From assembly GCA_004294005.1 (NCBI GenBank), contig RDZP01000009.1, forward strand, positions 1 through 41,544: 41,544 nucleotides of DNA. The letters are read 5' to 3'. Numbering within the stretch: position 1 is the first letter of the stretch; every line of letters begins with the position of its first letter. Positions 8,130 to 17,453 of this stretch are shown here, one piece after another. The notes under the pieces are model-generated. The model did no database searches and had not been told where the DNA came from. It worked only from the letters and a program-made list of their open reading frames with translations. Source of the stretch: Cytophagia bacterium (GTDB taxonomy: Bacteria; Bacteroidota; Bacteroidia; Cytophagales; Microscillaceae). The translations under genes were made by a program, and so were the position numbers.

Positions 8130-9407
8130 ATGCGTCTTTTGAACTTAATCACTTTATTAACTATTATTGCTCTCTTTTTTGCGTGTGGAAACAACGAAAA
8201 CAAAGAAAATAATGACACTAACAAAAATACGGAAAACCAAAAACCAAAAGAAGAACCAAGACCAAAAATCAACGAAGAACTCACTGCATTATCTCAAATT
8301 ATGGCAGGTGCAGAAGTTACTTACAAAACACCTTTGACCGATTCTATCACAAAATCAGTACAAGGAAAACAACACTTCAAAGAATTTAATGATGGCTTTA
8401 ATAAATTAGATAAAGAACGTCTTTCTAAAATGAGAGAATGGTCTAAAACTGAATTAAGTGATTTTAATGCAGGTGGAAAAACTTTATTTTATCCATTTAG
8501 CGGTCCAGATATTTTGATTGCTTATGAATTTTTCCCAAATTGTGATAATTATTTGATGTTTGGATTAGAGAAAGATGGCAATTTACCAAATTTGAATAAA
8601 TTACCTAATAATTATTTAGGTGGATTGAGAACTGCCTTGAGAGATTTATTTACAAGAGGTTATTTTATTACAAGCCACATGGGAGGATTATGGGGACAAG
8701 GTGTATTACCTTTTTTAAATATTTTCTTGGTGCGTACAGGCAATGAAATTATTGATGCAAAACGTTTTTATGTAGATGAAAGTGGCAAACCCGTATTGAT
8801 GAATCTCGAAGACCCTAACGCAAAAATAGACCCAAAAGCACCAAAAGACAACAGAGTGAAAGGTGTAATGGTTGAATTTTTGAATAAAAACCGTAAAAAA
8901 AGCCAAAAAGTATATTATATCGGTGGTGATGTGAGTGATAGAGCAATGAAAGGTAATAACTCAGTTGTTAAATTTATTCAAGGTTTTTCTGATAAAGTTA
9001 CTTTTATTAAATCTGCTTCTTATATTTTGCATAACTCTGATTTTGCAGTATTTCGTAATTTGATATTGAACGAAACTTCTGCGGTTTTGCAAGATGATAC
9101 TGGCGTTAGATACTCTGTTTATCAAGAAAATGGTTGGAGCGTAAAAATGTATGGTAATTATGATTTTCCTGTAGCAGATTTTGGTCGTTATACTTATCAA
9201 TCTGATGTCGCAAAAATCTATAAAGAAGACAAAAGCATTCCAAAATTGAACTTTACTTATGGTTATCATTGGAAAACTGATAAATCAAGCGTATTTGTAG
9301 CACGCAAAGGCAATGGCGAAAAACAAGTAGCAAAAGATGAAAAAGAAACACCTAAAAAAGATGAAAAAGAAACAACTAAAGGTGATAAAGTAAAAGAGAA
9401 AAAATAA
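8130..9407 (+). CDS. Lipoprotein of unknown function
   Basis: 425 residues with a lipoprotein signal: a hydrophobic stretch followed by LFFAC, lipidated Cys at 19. Residues 20-50 are a charged Asn/Lys/Glu linker. Residues 55-400 are a single folded region with no motif I can name. It contains conserved-looking aromatic stretches such as TLFYPFSGPDILIAYEFFPN and FITSHMGGLWGQGVLPF, and a late segment FGRYTYQSDVAKIYK. The C-terminal 25 residues are Lys/Glu repeats (KDEKETPKKDEKE). It is predicted to be anchored to a membrane from the periplasmic or outer side. It is a single-gene unit with its own promoter and a strong terminator after it. Function unknown. Confidence 0.85.
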   Translation: MRLLNLITLLTIIALFFACGNNENKENNDTNKNTENQKPKEEPRPKINEELTALSQIMAGAEVTYKTPLTDSITKSVQGKQHFKEFNDGFNKLDKERLSKMREWSKTELSDFNAGGKTLFYPFSGPDILIAYEFFPNCDNYLMFGLEKDGNLPNLNKLPNNYLGGLRTALRDLFTRGYFITSHMGGLWGQGVLPFLNIFLVRTGNEIIDAKRFYVDESGKPVLMNLEDPNAKIDPKAPKDNRVKGVMVEFLNKNRKKSQKVYYIGGDVSDRAMKGNNSVVKFIQGFSDKVTFIKSASYILHNSDFAVFRNLILNETSAVLQDDTGVRYSVYQENGWSVKMYGNYDFPVADFGRYTYQSDVAKIYKEDKSIPKLNFTYGYHWKTDKSSVFVARKGNGEKQVAKDEKETPKKDEKETTKGDKVKEKK

Positions 9408-9430
9408 TTTTTCTATTGAAAATACAACTA

Positions 9431-9466
9431 AAAAACACAAGAAAAATATATTTTTCTTGTGTTTTT
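9431..9466. terminator. Bidirectional terminator, perfect 18-bp arms
   Basis: AAAAACACAAGAAAAATA at 9431-9448 is followed directly by its exact reverse complement at 9449-9466, with T runs on both strands. It lies between the convergent lipoprotein and FAH-family genes and can serve both. Confidence 0.9.
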
Positions 9467-9496
9467 TTATTGCTTTTTTTTAGATACCTAAAAAAA

Positions 9497-10111
9497 TTAT
9501 TTCACTTCAAAATCAAACATTTCTTTTTGTTCAATAAACCCTTTTAATCTATCTCCAATTTTAACTGCACCCACACCTGCGGGAGTTCCTGTAAAAATCA
9601 AATCACCCGTTTTCAAAGTAAAATATTTGGATAAATGATGTATTATTTGATTAAAATCAAACAACACCAAACCTGTATTCCCTTTTTGTTTTATTTCTCC
9701 ATTGATTTCTAAATGAAAATTAATATTTTTTAAGTCTGCAAATTCATTCACAGCAATAAAATGATTAGAAATAGGTGCAGAACCATTAAAAGCCTTTGCG
9801 ATTTCCCAAGGCAATCCTTTTTCTTTTGCTTTTGTTTGTAAATCACGTGCAGTAAAATCTATACCCAATCCAATGGCATCAAAATATTTATGAGCAAACT
9901 CAACAGCAATATTTTTACCTTCTTTACAAACTCTTAATACCAATTCCACTTCGTGATGAATATCTTGACTAAACGAAGGCAAATAAAAAGCCTCATTATT
10001 GCGTAAAATTGCAGTATCAGGTTTCAAAAAAATGACAGGTTCATCAGGAATTTCATTATTTAATTCTTGAATATGGGCTACATAATTACGACCAATCGCT
10101 AATATTTTCAT
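9497..10111 (-). CDS. Fumarylacetoacetate hydrolase (FAH) family protein
   Basis: Metal-dependent C-C hydrolase or isomerase of the FAH superfamily, 204 residues from MKILAIGRNY. Seen in order: IFLKPDTAIL, the metal-ligand motif HHEVELVLRV, IGLGIDFTARDLQ, and the closing GDLIFTGTPAGVGAVKIGD typical of the family. Relatives act on acylpyruvates, oxaloacetate tautomers or homoprotocatechuate products. The substrate cannot be fixed here, and no pathway genes are adjacent. An in-frame extension up to 10171 exists but would start upstream of the promoter at 10138-10167, so the ATG at 10111 is chosen. Confidence 0.92.
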   Translation of the reverse strand: MKILAIGRNYVAHIQELNNEIPDEPVIFLKPDTAILRNNEAFYLPSFSQDIHHEVELVLRVCKEGKNIAVEFAHKYFDAIGLGIDFTARDLQTKAKEKGLPWEIAKAFNGSAPISNHFIAVNEFADLKNINFHLEINGEIKQKGNTGLVLFDFNQIIHHLSKYFTLKTGDLIFTGTPAGVGAVKIGDRLKGFIEQKEMFDFEVK

Positions 10112-10137
10112 TTTATTTATTTTTTTAATTATAAACG

Positions 10138-10167
10138 CAAAGGTAAATAAAAATTTATAAATACAAA
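10138..10167 (-). promoter_or_regulatory. Promoter of the FAH-family gene with both boxes
   Basis: On the minus strand TTTG (10167-10164), 18 bases, then TACCTTTG (10145-10138). This is the best match in the window to the Bacteroidota two-box promoter. The ATG follows 26 bases later. Confidence 0.7.
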
Positions 10168-10192
10168 CCAAGCAATTTTATTTTTTATAAAA

Positions 10193-10226
10193 AAATGATA
10201 GTATCATGTTTGTATGATTATCATTT
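10193..10226 (-). terminator. Terminator of the secreted T9SS protein gene
   Basis: AAATGATA and TATCATTT form the outer arms, with ATCAT/ATGAT pairing inside. On the minus strand the stem is followed by seven T. It lies about 70 bases past the stop at 10296. Confidence 0.7.
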
Positions 10227-10295
10227 ATCAAAAGATAAATTAAAAATTTTACAAATACAATACTATCAAAATTGATAAAGAAGTAAAAATAAAAA

Positions 10296-11270
10296 TTATT
10301 TGATAACTACTTTTTTAGTGGTTATTTTTCCATTTTGTTCGATATTCACAATATAAACACCTGCTTGATTATCAGTTTTTAGGTTGATTTGTTGTGAATA
10401 TTTTCCTGAAAATTCTTTTGTGGTATGTTCAAAAACTACTTTTCCTATTGGATTAATAATCGTAATTCTCGCAGTTGTTTTTTCTTTTGAATCAATTTGC
10501 AAAGAAAAATTACCATCATTAGGATTAGGAAAAATGTTAATATTATCTGCTATTGTTTCATTATTACTTTCTTTCTTTTTATCTTTTGTGATAACAACAG
10601 TACGTTTTGTAGTGATAGTTGCTTTTTTTCCGTCTCCCAAGTCTACTTCTTTTGTTTTTTCAGTAGTCCCTTCTTTCATACCATCAAAATTTTCAAAACC
10701 TTCAAAGTTTTCAAAAATGTGTATTTTATCAAAGTTTTTTAATTCATCAAGTTTACTTAATTCTTTTAAATCTCCAAAAACTTTAATTTCACAATTTTTT
10801 CTTGCTGAATCAGAAAAGAAATAAAAATTTTGACCATTTTTAAGATTTTTTTGTATTTCTTGTTTGATTCCGTCCATATCTATTTTGATAGATTGGTCAA
10901 AATTTTCATTTTTATCATCGAAATTAAATTTTTTGATAGTGATTTTTGGTTTTGTTTGACCGTCTTTTTTGCTATCAAACAAGATTACATTGCCATCTTT
11001 ACTATTTTCGATGTTCATTTCAAAGTTTTTGATATCAATGTCTTTTCCTAATGCTTCTAATTCTTTTTTAACACTTTCAGGCATTTCTTCATTATCTTTG
11101 CCGTTCCATTCAAAGTTTTTTTCTTTTCCATCTTTTGATGATTTGACTTTGATTTTAATTTTTTTAGAAGATTTTGTTTTTGTTTCGCTTTCTTGTGCGA
11201 ATGTAGTTTGGCTAAACAATCCAAGTAGGAGAGCCAAAACAATAAATGGAATAAAAAGAAGATTTTTCAT
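10296..11270 (-). CDS. Small secreted protein with T9SS sorting domain
   Basis: 324 residues. Signal peptide MKNLLFIPFIVLALLLGLFS with cleavage near TFAQ (about 26). Residues 30-230 are highly charged and low in complexity, rich in Lys, Asp, Glu and Asn, with many FEGFENF-like and DGKE-like pieces and no recognisable catalytic motif. From about 243 the T9SS type A sorting domain appears: NINIFPNPNDGNFSLQI, then the final GVYIVNIEQNGKITTKKVVIK. The domain directs export across the outer membrane and attachment to the surface or release. It is a single gene with its own promoter box and terminator. The role of the charged body is unknown. Confidence 0.85.
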   Translation of the reverse strand: MKNLLFIPFIVLALLLGLFSQTTFAQESETKTKSSKKIKIKVKSSKDGKEKNFEWNGKDNEEMPESVKKELEALGKDIDIKNFEMNIENSKDGNVILFDSKKDGQTKPKITIKKFNFDDKNENFDQSIKIDMDGIKQEIQKNLKNGQNFYFFSDSARKNCEIKVFGDLKELSKLDELKNFDKIHIFENFEGFENFDGMKEGTTEKTKEVDLGDGKKATITTKRTVVITKDKKKESNNETIADNINIFPNPNDGNFSLQIDSKEKTTARITIINPIGKVVFEHTTKEFSGKYSQQINLKTDNQAGVYIVNIEQNGKITTKKVVIK

Positions 11271-11309
11271 GAGAATATGATTTTTTTATGTTTATGAATT
11301 TTAACACTG

Positions 11310-11317
11310 CAAAGTTA
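11310..11317 (-). promoter_or_regulatory. -7 promoter box of the secreted T9SS protein gene
   Basis: The minus strand reads TAACTTTG, 39 bases before the ATG at 11270. The 11318-11500 stretch between this and the helicase promoter shows only AT-rich sequence. Confidence 0.55.
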
Positions 11318-11500
11318 ATCATCTATTGAATAGGTTGAGGTTAAAGCACCGTTAAAAAAAGTTAAAAGATGTTAAAGGATTTTTTAAAGCAAGAAATTCA
11401 AAAAAAATAACATTTAAATTGTATTAAGCCATATAGGCATAAATACTTCAATTTCTTTCTTAAAATTGTAACTTTTTTTGCAATTCTCAAAAAAAATAAC

Positions 11501-11508
11501 TAATTTTG
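11501..11508 (+). promoter_or_regulatory. -7 promoter box of the helicase-ABC unit
   Basis: TAATTTTG, 18 bases before the ATG at 11527. Its final TTG is in frame with the helicase and could be mistaken for the start. Confidence 0.6.
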
Positions 11509-11526
11509 CTATTTAATGCTATAAAA

Positions 11527-14451
11527 ATGGAACAAAAAAAACCACTTTTTAAAATTTATAGTTCTTCTGCTGGCTCAGGAAAAACTTATACATTGACCAA
11601 AGAATATCTTAAATTAGCACTCGTAAAAGATAGTGCTGATTATTTTAGACATATCTTAGCCATCACTTTCACAAATGATGCAACCAACGAAATGAAAGAA
11701 CGAATCGTCAAAGATTTGTTTAATTTTGCTTATTTTGATAAATTAGAAAAAAATACACTCAAAAAAAGTGAAGATAAACTTGAGCAAATTGCAAAAGAAC
11801 TTCAACAAGACAAAGAAATTTTGAGAGAAAGAGCAAGAAAAATATTTGGAAAAATTTTGTATAATTATGCTGATTTTTCAGTCAGTACTATCGATAAATT
11901 TGTCAATAAAGTTACAAATGCTTTTACAAGAGAATTAGAATTGCCTTATAATTATGAAATAGAACTCGACCACGAAACCTTAGTCAAAAATGCAACAGAC
12001 AGAGTTTTAGAAAAAATAGGACAAGAACAAAATAAAACTATTTCTGACTTTGTGATGGGCTGGATAAAAGAAAAAATAGGCGGCGGAGAAGACTGGTCAA
12101 CCGTTGGAGAAGAACTCGTCAGTGTTGCAAGGCAATTATCCAACGAAAAAGCCTATCAATCTATCCAAAATTTGATGCTATTCGAAATCGAAGACTTTGA
12201 AAATCTAAGAAAACATATCAAAGATTATATCAAAAATACAGAAAAAAAAATAAAAGAATTAGGAAAAAAAGCATTAGACATCATCGATTTGCACCAAATC
12301 CCTCACGAATTCTTTTCAAGTGGTGCTATCCCAAAGTATTTTCAAAAAGCAACCTCAAAATTGAAAGATTTATTGGCAGGAACAGGAATAGACAGCGCAT
12401 TAAAAATGTTCGAAAACGATAAATGGACTCCACAAAAACCAAAAAAAGAACTTGCCGACTTCTCTGATGCTCTCGAAAGCATCAAACCTGCTATCAAACA
12501 AATCGCAGACGAAATAGAAAGCATAAGAACAGGAGAATCAAAACAAAGATTGTATCTCTACGAACTAATAGACGAAAATTTACCCAAACTCGCCTTGCTC
12601 AAAGAGATTGAAAAGGAATTGGAAGACATCAAAAAAGAAAATAATTCTATTCATATCTCGGACTCAACCAAAAAAATTGCAGAAATTATCGCCACAGAGC
12701 CTGTTCCTTATATTTACGAAAGAGTAGGCGAAAAATATAACCATATTTTGATAGATGAATTTCAAGATACTTCGGTTTTACAATGGCATAATTTACTTCC
12801 TTTGGTCGAAAATGGACTGAGCGAAGGTAATTTTAACTTAATCGTTGGTGATGCAAAACAAGCCATTTATCGTTGGAGAGGTGGAGAAATGGAACAATTA
12901 GTCTATTTATACAATGGCGACTTCGATAATTTATCCCAATTCGCAGATAAAAACAAAAATGAGTTTTCACAAGATAGATACAGCACTTTAGCACAATATT
13001 TTACGCCTGAAAACCTCAATTCCAATTATAGAAGCACAAAAGAAATCATTAGTTTTAATAATCATTTCTTTGAAACCCTTAAAAATACTCCATTTGGAGA
13101 GATGTTTCCTTTGTTACCAAAAGTATATGACAAAGATTTTGCACAAATATTCCCTGAAAGAGATGATATGAAAGGTGGACGTGTCGAAATTGAGTTTTTA
13201 GAAGGAAAAAACAAAGAAGAAACGACATTAGAAGCCCTTAACAAAACTTATCAAATTATAATAAACCTCAAAAATGAAGGTTGGAGTCTTGGTGATATTA
13301 CTCTTTTGGTCAGAAGAAACAAAGAAGGAAGTAGTTTAGCGGTCTTTTTGAAAGAAAAAGGCATTAACATTGTATCAGCAGAAGCACTTTTGTTGAGTAA
13401 TGATGATAGAGTGGTCTTTATGGTCGCAATGTTGAAAGTTTTGTATCGCCCCGATGACAAAATGTCCAAACACATCGCACTTACTTGGTTTTATAAGATT
13501 GTTAAAAAACATATTCTTACGCCTGAAGAAAATAATTTGATTGGTGAAATCACTGAAAAGTCTATTTTATTCTTTTACGATAAATTTAGAGAAGAAGGTT
13601 TTGAACTTAATTTTATCAAACTTGCTACTTTAAACCTTTACGAATTGGCTGAAAAGATAATAGGTATATTCGGACTCTTAGAAAACCAACCTAAATTAGA
13701 ATACTTGTTTCGTTTCTTAGATGTTTTATTGCAATTTAACCAACAAAAGCAAGCTACTTTGGGTGATTTTGTTGAATATTGGGACAAAAAGAAAGATTCA
13801 TTGAGTATCAACGCCAATGCAAGCGAAGATGCCGTCATTATTACTACAATTCATAAGTCTAAAGGACTCGAATATCCAATTGTGATAATGCCTTTTGTAG
13901 ATTGGGACTTGTATCCACGCCATACAAGTACGCTTTGGATAGATTTGAAAGAAAATGACATCTGTTTTGAATCAAAAGGTAAAACAAAAAGATTAGACAC
14001 TTCATTAGTATATTATGATAGAAAATTGACAGAGGTTTTTCCACACATTGCATTGCAGTATCATATCGAAAAAGAGAAATCTTTTTTAGAAAATATGAAT
14101 TTGTTATATGTAGCGTTCACAAGACCTGTCTATCGATTGTATTTATTGGCAAAAAATGCAGCGTATAAAAAAGAACCAAAGAACGCATCAGAAGCAGAAA
14201 GAAGTACATCAGTCGCTCATTTGCTTCGTATGTATGTGGAACATTTGAATCAATCAAAACCAATCGATATAACAGAAAATCCACCGCAAATTATAGTCGG
14301 TGAAACGAATGTTATTAAAAATGGCACCTTAGTACCTGTCCAAAAAGAGAAAAAAAATGAAGATGAAATCTTTTGGTTAGAAGATATGGTTTCTACGGAT
14401 ATACATAAAAAGTTAAAACTTAAAAATTTAAAAAAGAAAAAGAAACAATAA
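11527..14451 (+). CDS. UvrD/AddA-like superfamily 1 helicase without nuclease domain
   Basis: ATP-driven 3'-5' DNA helicase, 974 residues. The motifs appear in order: Walker A AGSGKT at 15-20, motif Ia LAITFTNDATNEMKER, motif II DEFQDT at 410-415, motif III VGDAKQAIYRWRGG, motif IV LNSNYRST, motif V TTIHKSKGLEYP and motif VI LYVAFTR. The order and the long insert between Ia and II match AddA/RecB-type exonuclease helicases. Those carry a C-terminal PD-(D/E)XK nuclease. Here the protein stops about 110 residues after motif VI in a Lys-rich tail (LKKKKKQ), so the nuclease is missing. The stop overlaps the ATG of the ABC transporter gene. The start at 11527 is preferred over the TTG in the promoter. 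Likely role: DNA repair or recombination. No AddB-like partner is visible. Confidence 0.9.
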   Translation: MEQKKPLFKIYSSSAGSGKTYTLTKEYLKLALVKDSADYFRHILAITFTNDATNEMKERIVKDLFNFAYFDKLEKNTLKKSEDKLEQIAKELQQDKEILRERARKIFGKILYNYADFSVSTIDKFVNKVTNAFTRELELPYNYEIELDHETLVKNATDRVLEKIGQEQNKTISDFVMGWIKEKIGGGEDWSTVGEELVSVARQLSNEKAYQSIQNLMLFEIEDFENLRKHIKDYIKNTEKKIKELGKKALDIIDLHQIPHEFFSSGAIPKYFQKATSKLKDLLAGTGIDSALKMFENDKWTPQKPKKELADFSDALESIKPAIKQIADEIESIRTGESKQRLYLYELIDENLPKLALLKEIEKELEDIKKENNSIHISDSTKKIAEIIATEPVPYIYERVGEKYNHILIDEFQDTSVLQWHNLLPLVENGLSEGNFNLIVGDAKQAIYRWRGGEMEQLVYLYNGDFDNLSQFADKNKNEFSQDRYSTLAQYFTPENLNSNYRSTKEIISFNNHFFETLKNTPFGEMFPLLPKVYDKDFAQIFPERDDMKGGRVEIEFLEGKNKEETTLEALNKTYQIIINLKNEGWSLGDITLLVRRNKEGSSLAVFLKEKGINIVSAEALLLSNDDRVVFMVAMLKVLYRPDDKMSKHIALTWFYKIVKKHILTPEENNLIGEITEKSILFFYDKFREEGFELNFIKLATLNLYELAEKIIGIFGLLENQPKLEYLFRFLDVLLQFNQQKQATLGDFVEYWDKKKDSLSINANASEDAVIITTIHKSKGLEYPIVIMPFVDWDLYPRHTSTLWIDLKENDICFESKGKTKRLDTSLVYYDRKLTEVFPHIALQYHIEKEKSFLENMNLLYVAFTRPVYRLYLLAKNAAYKKEPKNASEAERSTSVAHLLRMYVEHLNQSKPIDITENPPQIIVGETNVIKNGTLVPVQKEKKNEDEIFWLEDMVSTDIHKKLKLKNLKKKKKQ

Positions 14452-16247
14452 TGAACAATACTACTACTATTAACACAAAAAATAAAAAAAGTTGGACACA
14501 ATTAAAGCCTATTTTCGCTTTTGTGATGCCTTACAAATGGAAAATGATTATTGGAATGGTATTTTTGTCTTTTTCAATCTTTACTTCTTTGATAATTCCT
14601 GTTTTATCAGGAAAATTTTTAGATGTAGCCATTGGTAAAACTGACGCTATTTTTGGTTCTATCGCTCAAGTTGGCTTTTGGTTTGCCGTTGTTCTTATTA
14701 TTCAAGCTTTTTTCTCTTTCTTTAGAATATTTTTATTCTCTCAAGTCAGTGAAAAAGCAATGGCAGATATTCAAACCGCTTTGTACGCTAAAATTTTAAC
14801 ACTTCCATTCACTTTTTTTGAACAAAGACGCGTTGGAGAACTCACAAGCAGGCTTAACGCTGATGTTTCACAACTACAAAACACACTTTCTTTTAATTTA
14901 GCAGAGTTTATCAGACAAATTTTAACTATTATCGTCGGTACAACTTATCTATTTATTCAATCTACTCAACTCACTATCTTTATGGTGATGATTTTTCCTG
15001 TGTTAGTCATCTTGGCAATCATTTTTGGGAAGTATATCAGAAAGATGGCAAAGAAAACACAAGATGAATTGGCAAGTGCTAACGTTATCGTTGAAGAAAC
15101 TTTCCAAAGTATTCAAGTGGTGAAGTCTTTTACCAATGAAAAATGGGAAACGAATCGCTATCAAACTCGATTAAACAACGTTGTAAGTCAAGCATTAAAG
15201 GTCGCAGTTTTTAGAGGTTTTTTTACTTCTTTTGTCATTGCTATTTTATTTGGTGGATTGGTTTTGGTATTGGGTTATGGTGCAAGTTTGGTGAGTGAAG
15301 GCAAAATGTCTGTCGGTGATTTGACAACTTTTATTATCTTTTCTGCTTTTATTGGCGGCTCTTTGGGTGGTACAAGCGAATTATATGGACAATTACAGAA
15401 AAGTTTGGGTGCATCTGAAAGAATTTTGGAAATATTAGAAGAAAAATCAGAATATAGCAACGATAAAGATACAACAAAAAAAGATGATTTATTTATCAAA
15501 GTAGATACAATTGAGCTTCAAGACGTTCATTTTGCTTATGAATCTCGCCCTGATGTAAAAGTTTTGCAAGGATTGAATCTATCTATCAAAGGAGGTGAAA
15601 AAATTGCACTTGTAGGTGCAAGTGGTGCAGGAAAATCAACAACTATTCAACTTTTAAGCCGATATTACAACATCAACGAGGGAAATATCAGTATTAACAA
15701 TCAAAATATCAACGATTTTGAACTCGATTACCTTAGAAAAAACATTGGATTAGTCCCACAAGAGATTCTTCTTTTTGGTGGTACGATTCGTGAAAACATT
15801 GCTTATGGAAAACCTAACTCCGCAGAAAATGAAATTGTTGATGCCGCTGAAAAAGCCTACGCAATGCAGTTCATCAAAGACTTTCCCGATGGCTTAGATA
15901 CCGTTGTAGGTGAAAGAGGAGTTAAATTATCAGGAGGTCAAAAACAAAGAATTGCCATTGCAAGAGCCATTTTGAAAAATCCAATGATTTTAATCCTTGA
16001 TGAAGCCACAAGTTCTTTAGATGCTGAGTCTGAAAAATGGGTACAATTAGCTTTAGAAGTTTTAATGAAAGACAGAACGACCATTATTATCGCTCACAGG
16101 CTCGCTACTATTAAAAAAGTAGATAGAATTTACGTATTACAAGACGGAAAAAGTGTTGAATTTGGTACACACAACGATTTATTGAAAAAAGAAAACGGTA
16201 TTTATAAAAAATTAGTCAATTTACAGATGCAAAACACTGAAAATTAG
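14451..16247 (+). CDS. ABC transporter, fused membrane and ATPase domains (MsbA-like)
   Basis: Homodimeric-type exporter half, 598 residues. The membrane domain (about 20-320) has six hydrophobic segments, starting FAFVMPYKWKMIIGMVF, and the FFEQRRVGELTSRLNADV coupling region. The ATPase domain has Walker A GASGAGKST at 389-397, the Q-loop in GLVPQEILLF, signature LSGGQ at 493-497, Walker B ILILDEATSSLD (D517, E518) and the switch His in IIAHRLAT. Relatives export lipids, lipid A, peptides or drugs. Its ATG overlaps the helicase stop (TAATG), so the two are translationally coupled, although they share no obvious function. Confidence 0.93.
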   Translation: MNNTTTINTKNKKSWTQLKPIFAFVMPYKWKMIIGMVFLSFSIFTSLIIPVLSGKFLDVAIGKTDAIFGSIAQVGFWFAVVLIIQAFFSFFRIFLFSQVSEKAMADIQTALYAKILTLPFTFFEQRRVGELTSRLNADVSQLQNTLSFNLAEFIRQILTIIVGTTYLFIQSTQLTIFMVMIFPVLVILAIIFGKYIRKMAKKTQDELASANVIVEETFQSIQVVKSFTNEKWETNRYQTRLNNVVSQALKVAVFRGFFTSFVIAILFGGLVLVLGYGASLVSEGKMSVGDLTTFIIFSAFIGGSLGGTSELYGQLQKSLGASERILEILEEKSEYSNDKDTTKKDDLFIKVDTIELQDVHFAYESRPDVKVLQGLNLSIKGGEKIALVGASGAGKSTTIQLLSRYYNINEGNISINNQNINDFELDYLRKNIGLVPQEILLFGGTIRENIAYGKPNSAENEIVDAAEKAYAMQFIKDFPDGLDTVVGERGVKLSGGQKQRIAIARAILKNPMILILDEATSSLDAESEKWVQLALEVLMKDRTTIIIAHRLATIKKVDRIYVLQDGKSVEFGTHNDLLKKENGIYKKLVNLQMQNTEN

Positions 16248-16275
16248 TCTATTATACAACTTAAAACAAACAGAT

Positions 16276-16327
16276 AAACCAATAAGACATTCATTATCAA
16301 AGATAATAAATGTCTTATTGGTTTTTT
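16276..16327. terminator. Bidirectional terminator after the ABC transporter gene
   Basis: AAACCAATAAGACATT (16276-16291) pairs with AATGTCTTATTGGTTT (16309-16324), with ATTATC/GATAAT pairing inside and a three-base loop. T runs follow on the plus strand. It sits between the convergent ABC transporter and prfB genes. Confidence 0.9.
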
Positions 16328-16355
16328 ATTTGCTTATCAAAACAATGAATTTTCT

Positions 16356-17430
16356 TTATTGCATCATCAAAAAAGCCTTCATAAACTCATTCAAATCTCC
16401 GTCTAAGACGTTTTGCACGTCTGTACGAGAAATTCCTGTCCTTACATCTTTGACTTGTTGATTATAAATTACATAGTTTCTAATTTGAGAACCGAAATCA
16501 ATCTTTTTCTTTGTGCCTTCAATCCTTGCTTTCTCCTCATTCTTTTTGTCTAACTCAATTTGATACAATCTTGACTTTAATAGCTGCATTGCTTTCTCTC
16601 TATTTTGTAATTGAGAGCGTTGCTCTTGACAAGCTGCCACAATTCCCGAAGGAATATGTCTAACTCTTACAGCAGTTTCAACTTTATTGACATTTTGACC
16701 GCCTGCACCACCTGCTCTAAAAGTATCCCATTCCAAATCAGCAGGATTTATTTCAATCTCGATACCATCATCAACAATCGGATAAGCAAAAACAGCCCCT
16801 AATGTTGTTTGACGTTTTCCTGCAGCATTAAAAGGTGAAACTCTTGCCAATCTATGCACGCCTATTTCACTTTTGAGATAACCATAAGCAAAATCTCCTT
16901 TAAATTCTAAGGTAGCAGACTTACAACCTGCGACGTCTCCTGCTTGATAATCGATTTCTGTTACTTTATAACCGTTTTTTTCGCCCCATAAAATATACAT
17001 TCTCATCAACATTTCTGCCCAATCATTGCTTTCTGTACCTCCTGCACCCGAATTTATCTCAACAATGGCATCTAACTCATCGCCTTCTTCATTGAGCATC
17101 TTTTTAAACTCTAATTCTTCGACAGCTTTAAGTGTAGTTTGATAAGCAAGTTCAATGTCATCTTCTGTACCTTCTCCCAAAGCTAAAAACTTTAACAATG
17201 TATCCAAATCATCAATCAATACAATGATTTTTTCAATTGGTACAGTCCAAGACTTAATAGTTTTGATGTTTTTAAGTAACTTTTCAGCGTCTTTGGGATT
17301 ATCCCAAAAGTCTGAGGCAAGCGTTAAAGCCTCTTTTTCTTTGATTTCTTCTAACTTTTTATCGAAGTCAAAGAAACCTCCTTAAAGTCTCTAAACGACT
17401 TTTTAAATCTCTGTGCTGTTCTTGTGTCAT
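16356..17430 (-). CDS. prfB: Peptide chain release factor 2, expressed by +1 frameshift
   Basis: RF2 ends translation at UGA and UAA. The gene is read in two frames: codons 1-20 from the ATG at 17430 down to 17371, then, after skipping T17370, from 17369 down to 16356, giving 357 residues. The zero frame ends in an in-frame TGA (17370-17368) right after CTT. The second frame continues [15 protein letters not shown], the normal RF2 N-terminus. The codon-recognition SPF motif is at 198-200 and the peptidyl-hydrolysis GGQ motif at 243-245 ([10 protein letters not shown]). The gene lies 23 bases after the lectin gene on the same strand. The in-frame TTG at 17219 is not the start. The gene is intact, not a pseudogene. 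Confidence 0.95.
17367..17382 (-). promoter_or_regulatory. Programmed +1 frameshift site of prfB
   Basis: The minus strand reads AGGAGGTTTCTTTGAC. A Shine-Dalgarno-like AGGAGG stands three bases before CTT-TGA-C, the standard RF2 recoding arrangement. Low RF2 leaves the TGA unread and favours the slip from CTT to TTT, an autoregulatory loop known from the family. Confidence 0.95.
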
Positions 17431-17453
17431 AAATATATTAAAATAGATAAATT

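Noticed and set aside
10112-10171. N-terminal membrane extension of the FAH-family protein
   Set aside because: It overlaps the two-box promoter at 10138-10167, and the family starts at MKILAIGRNY.
16356-17219. Truncated prfB or pseudogene
   Set aside because: The missing N-terminus is present in the frame across the AGGAGG...CTTTGAC recoding site.
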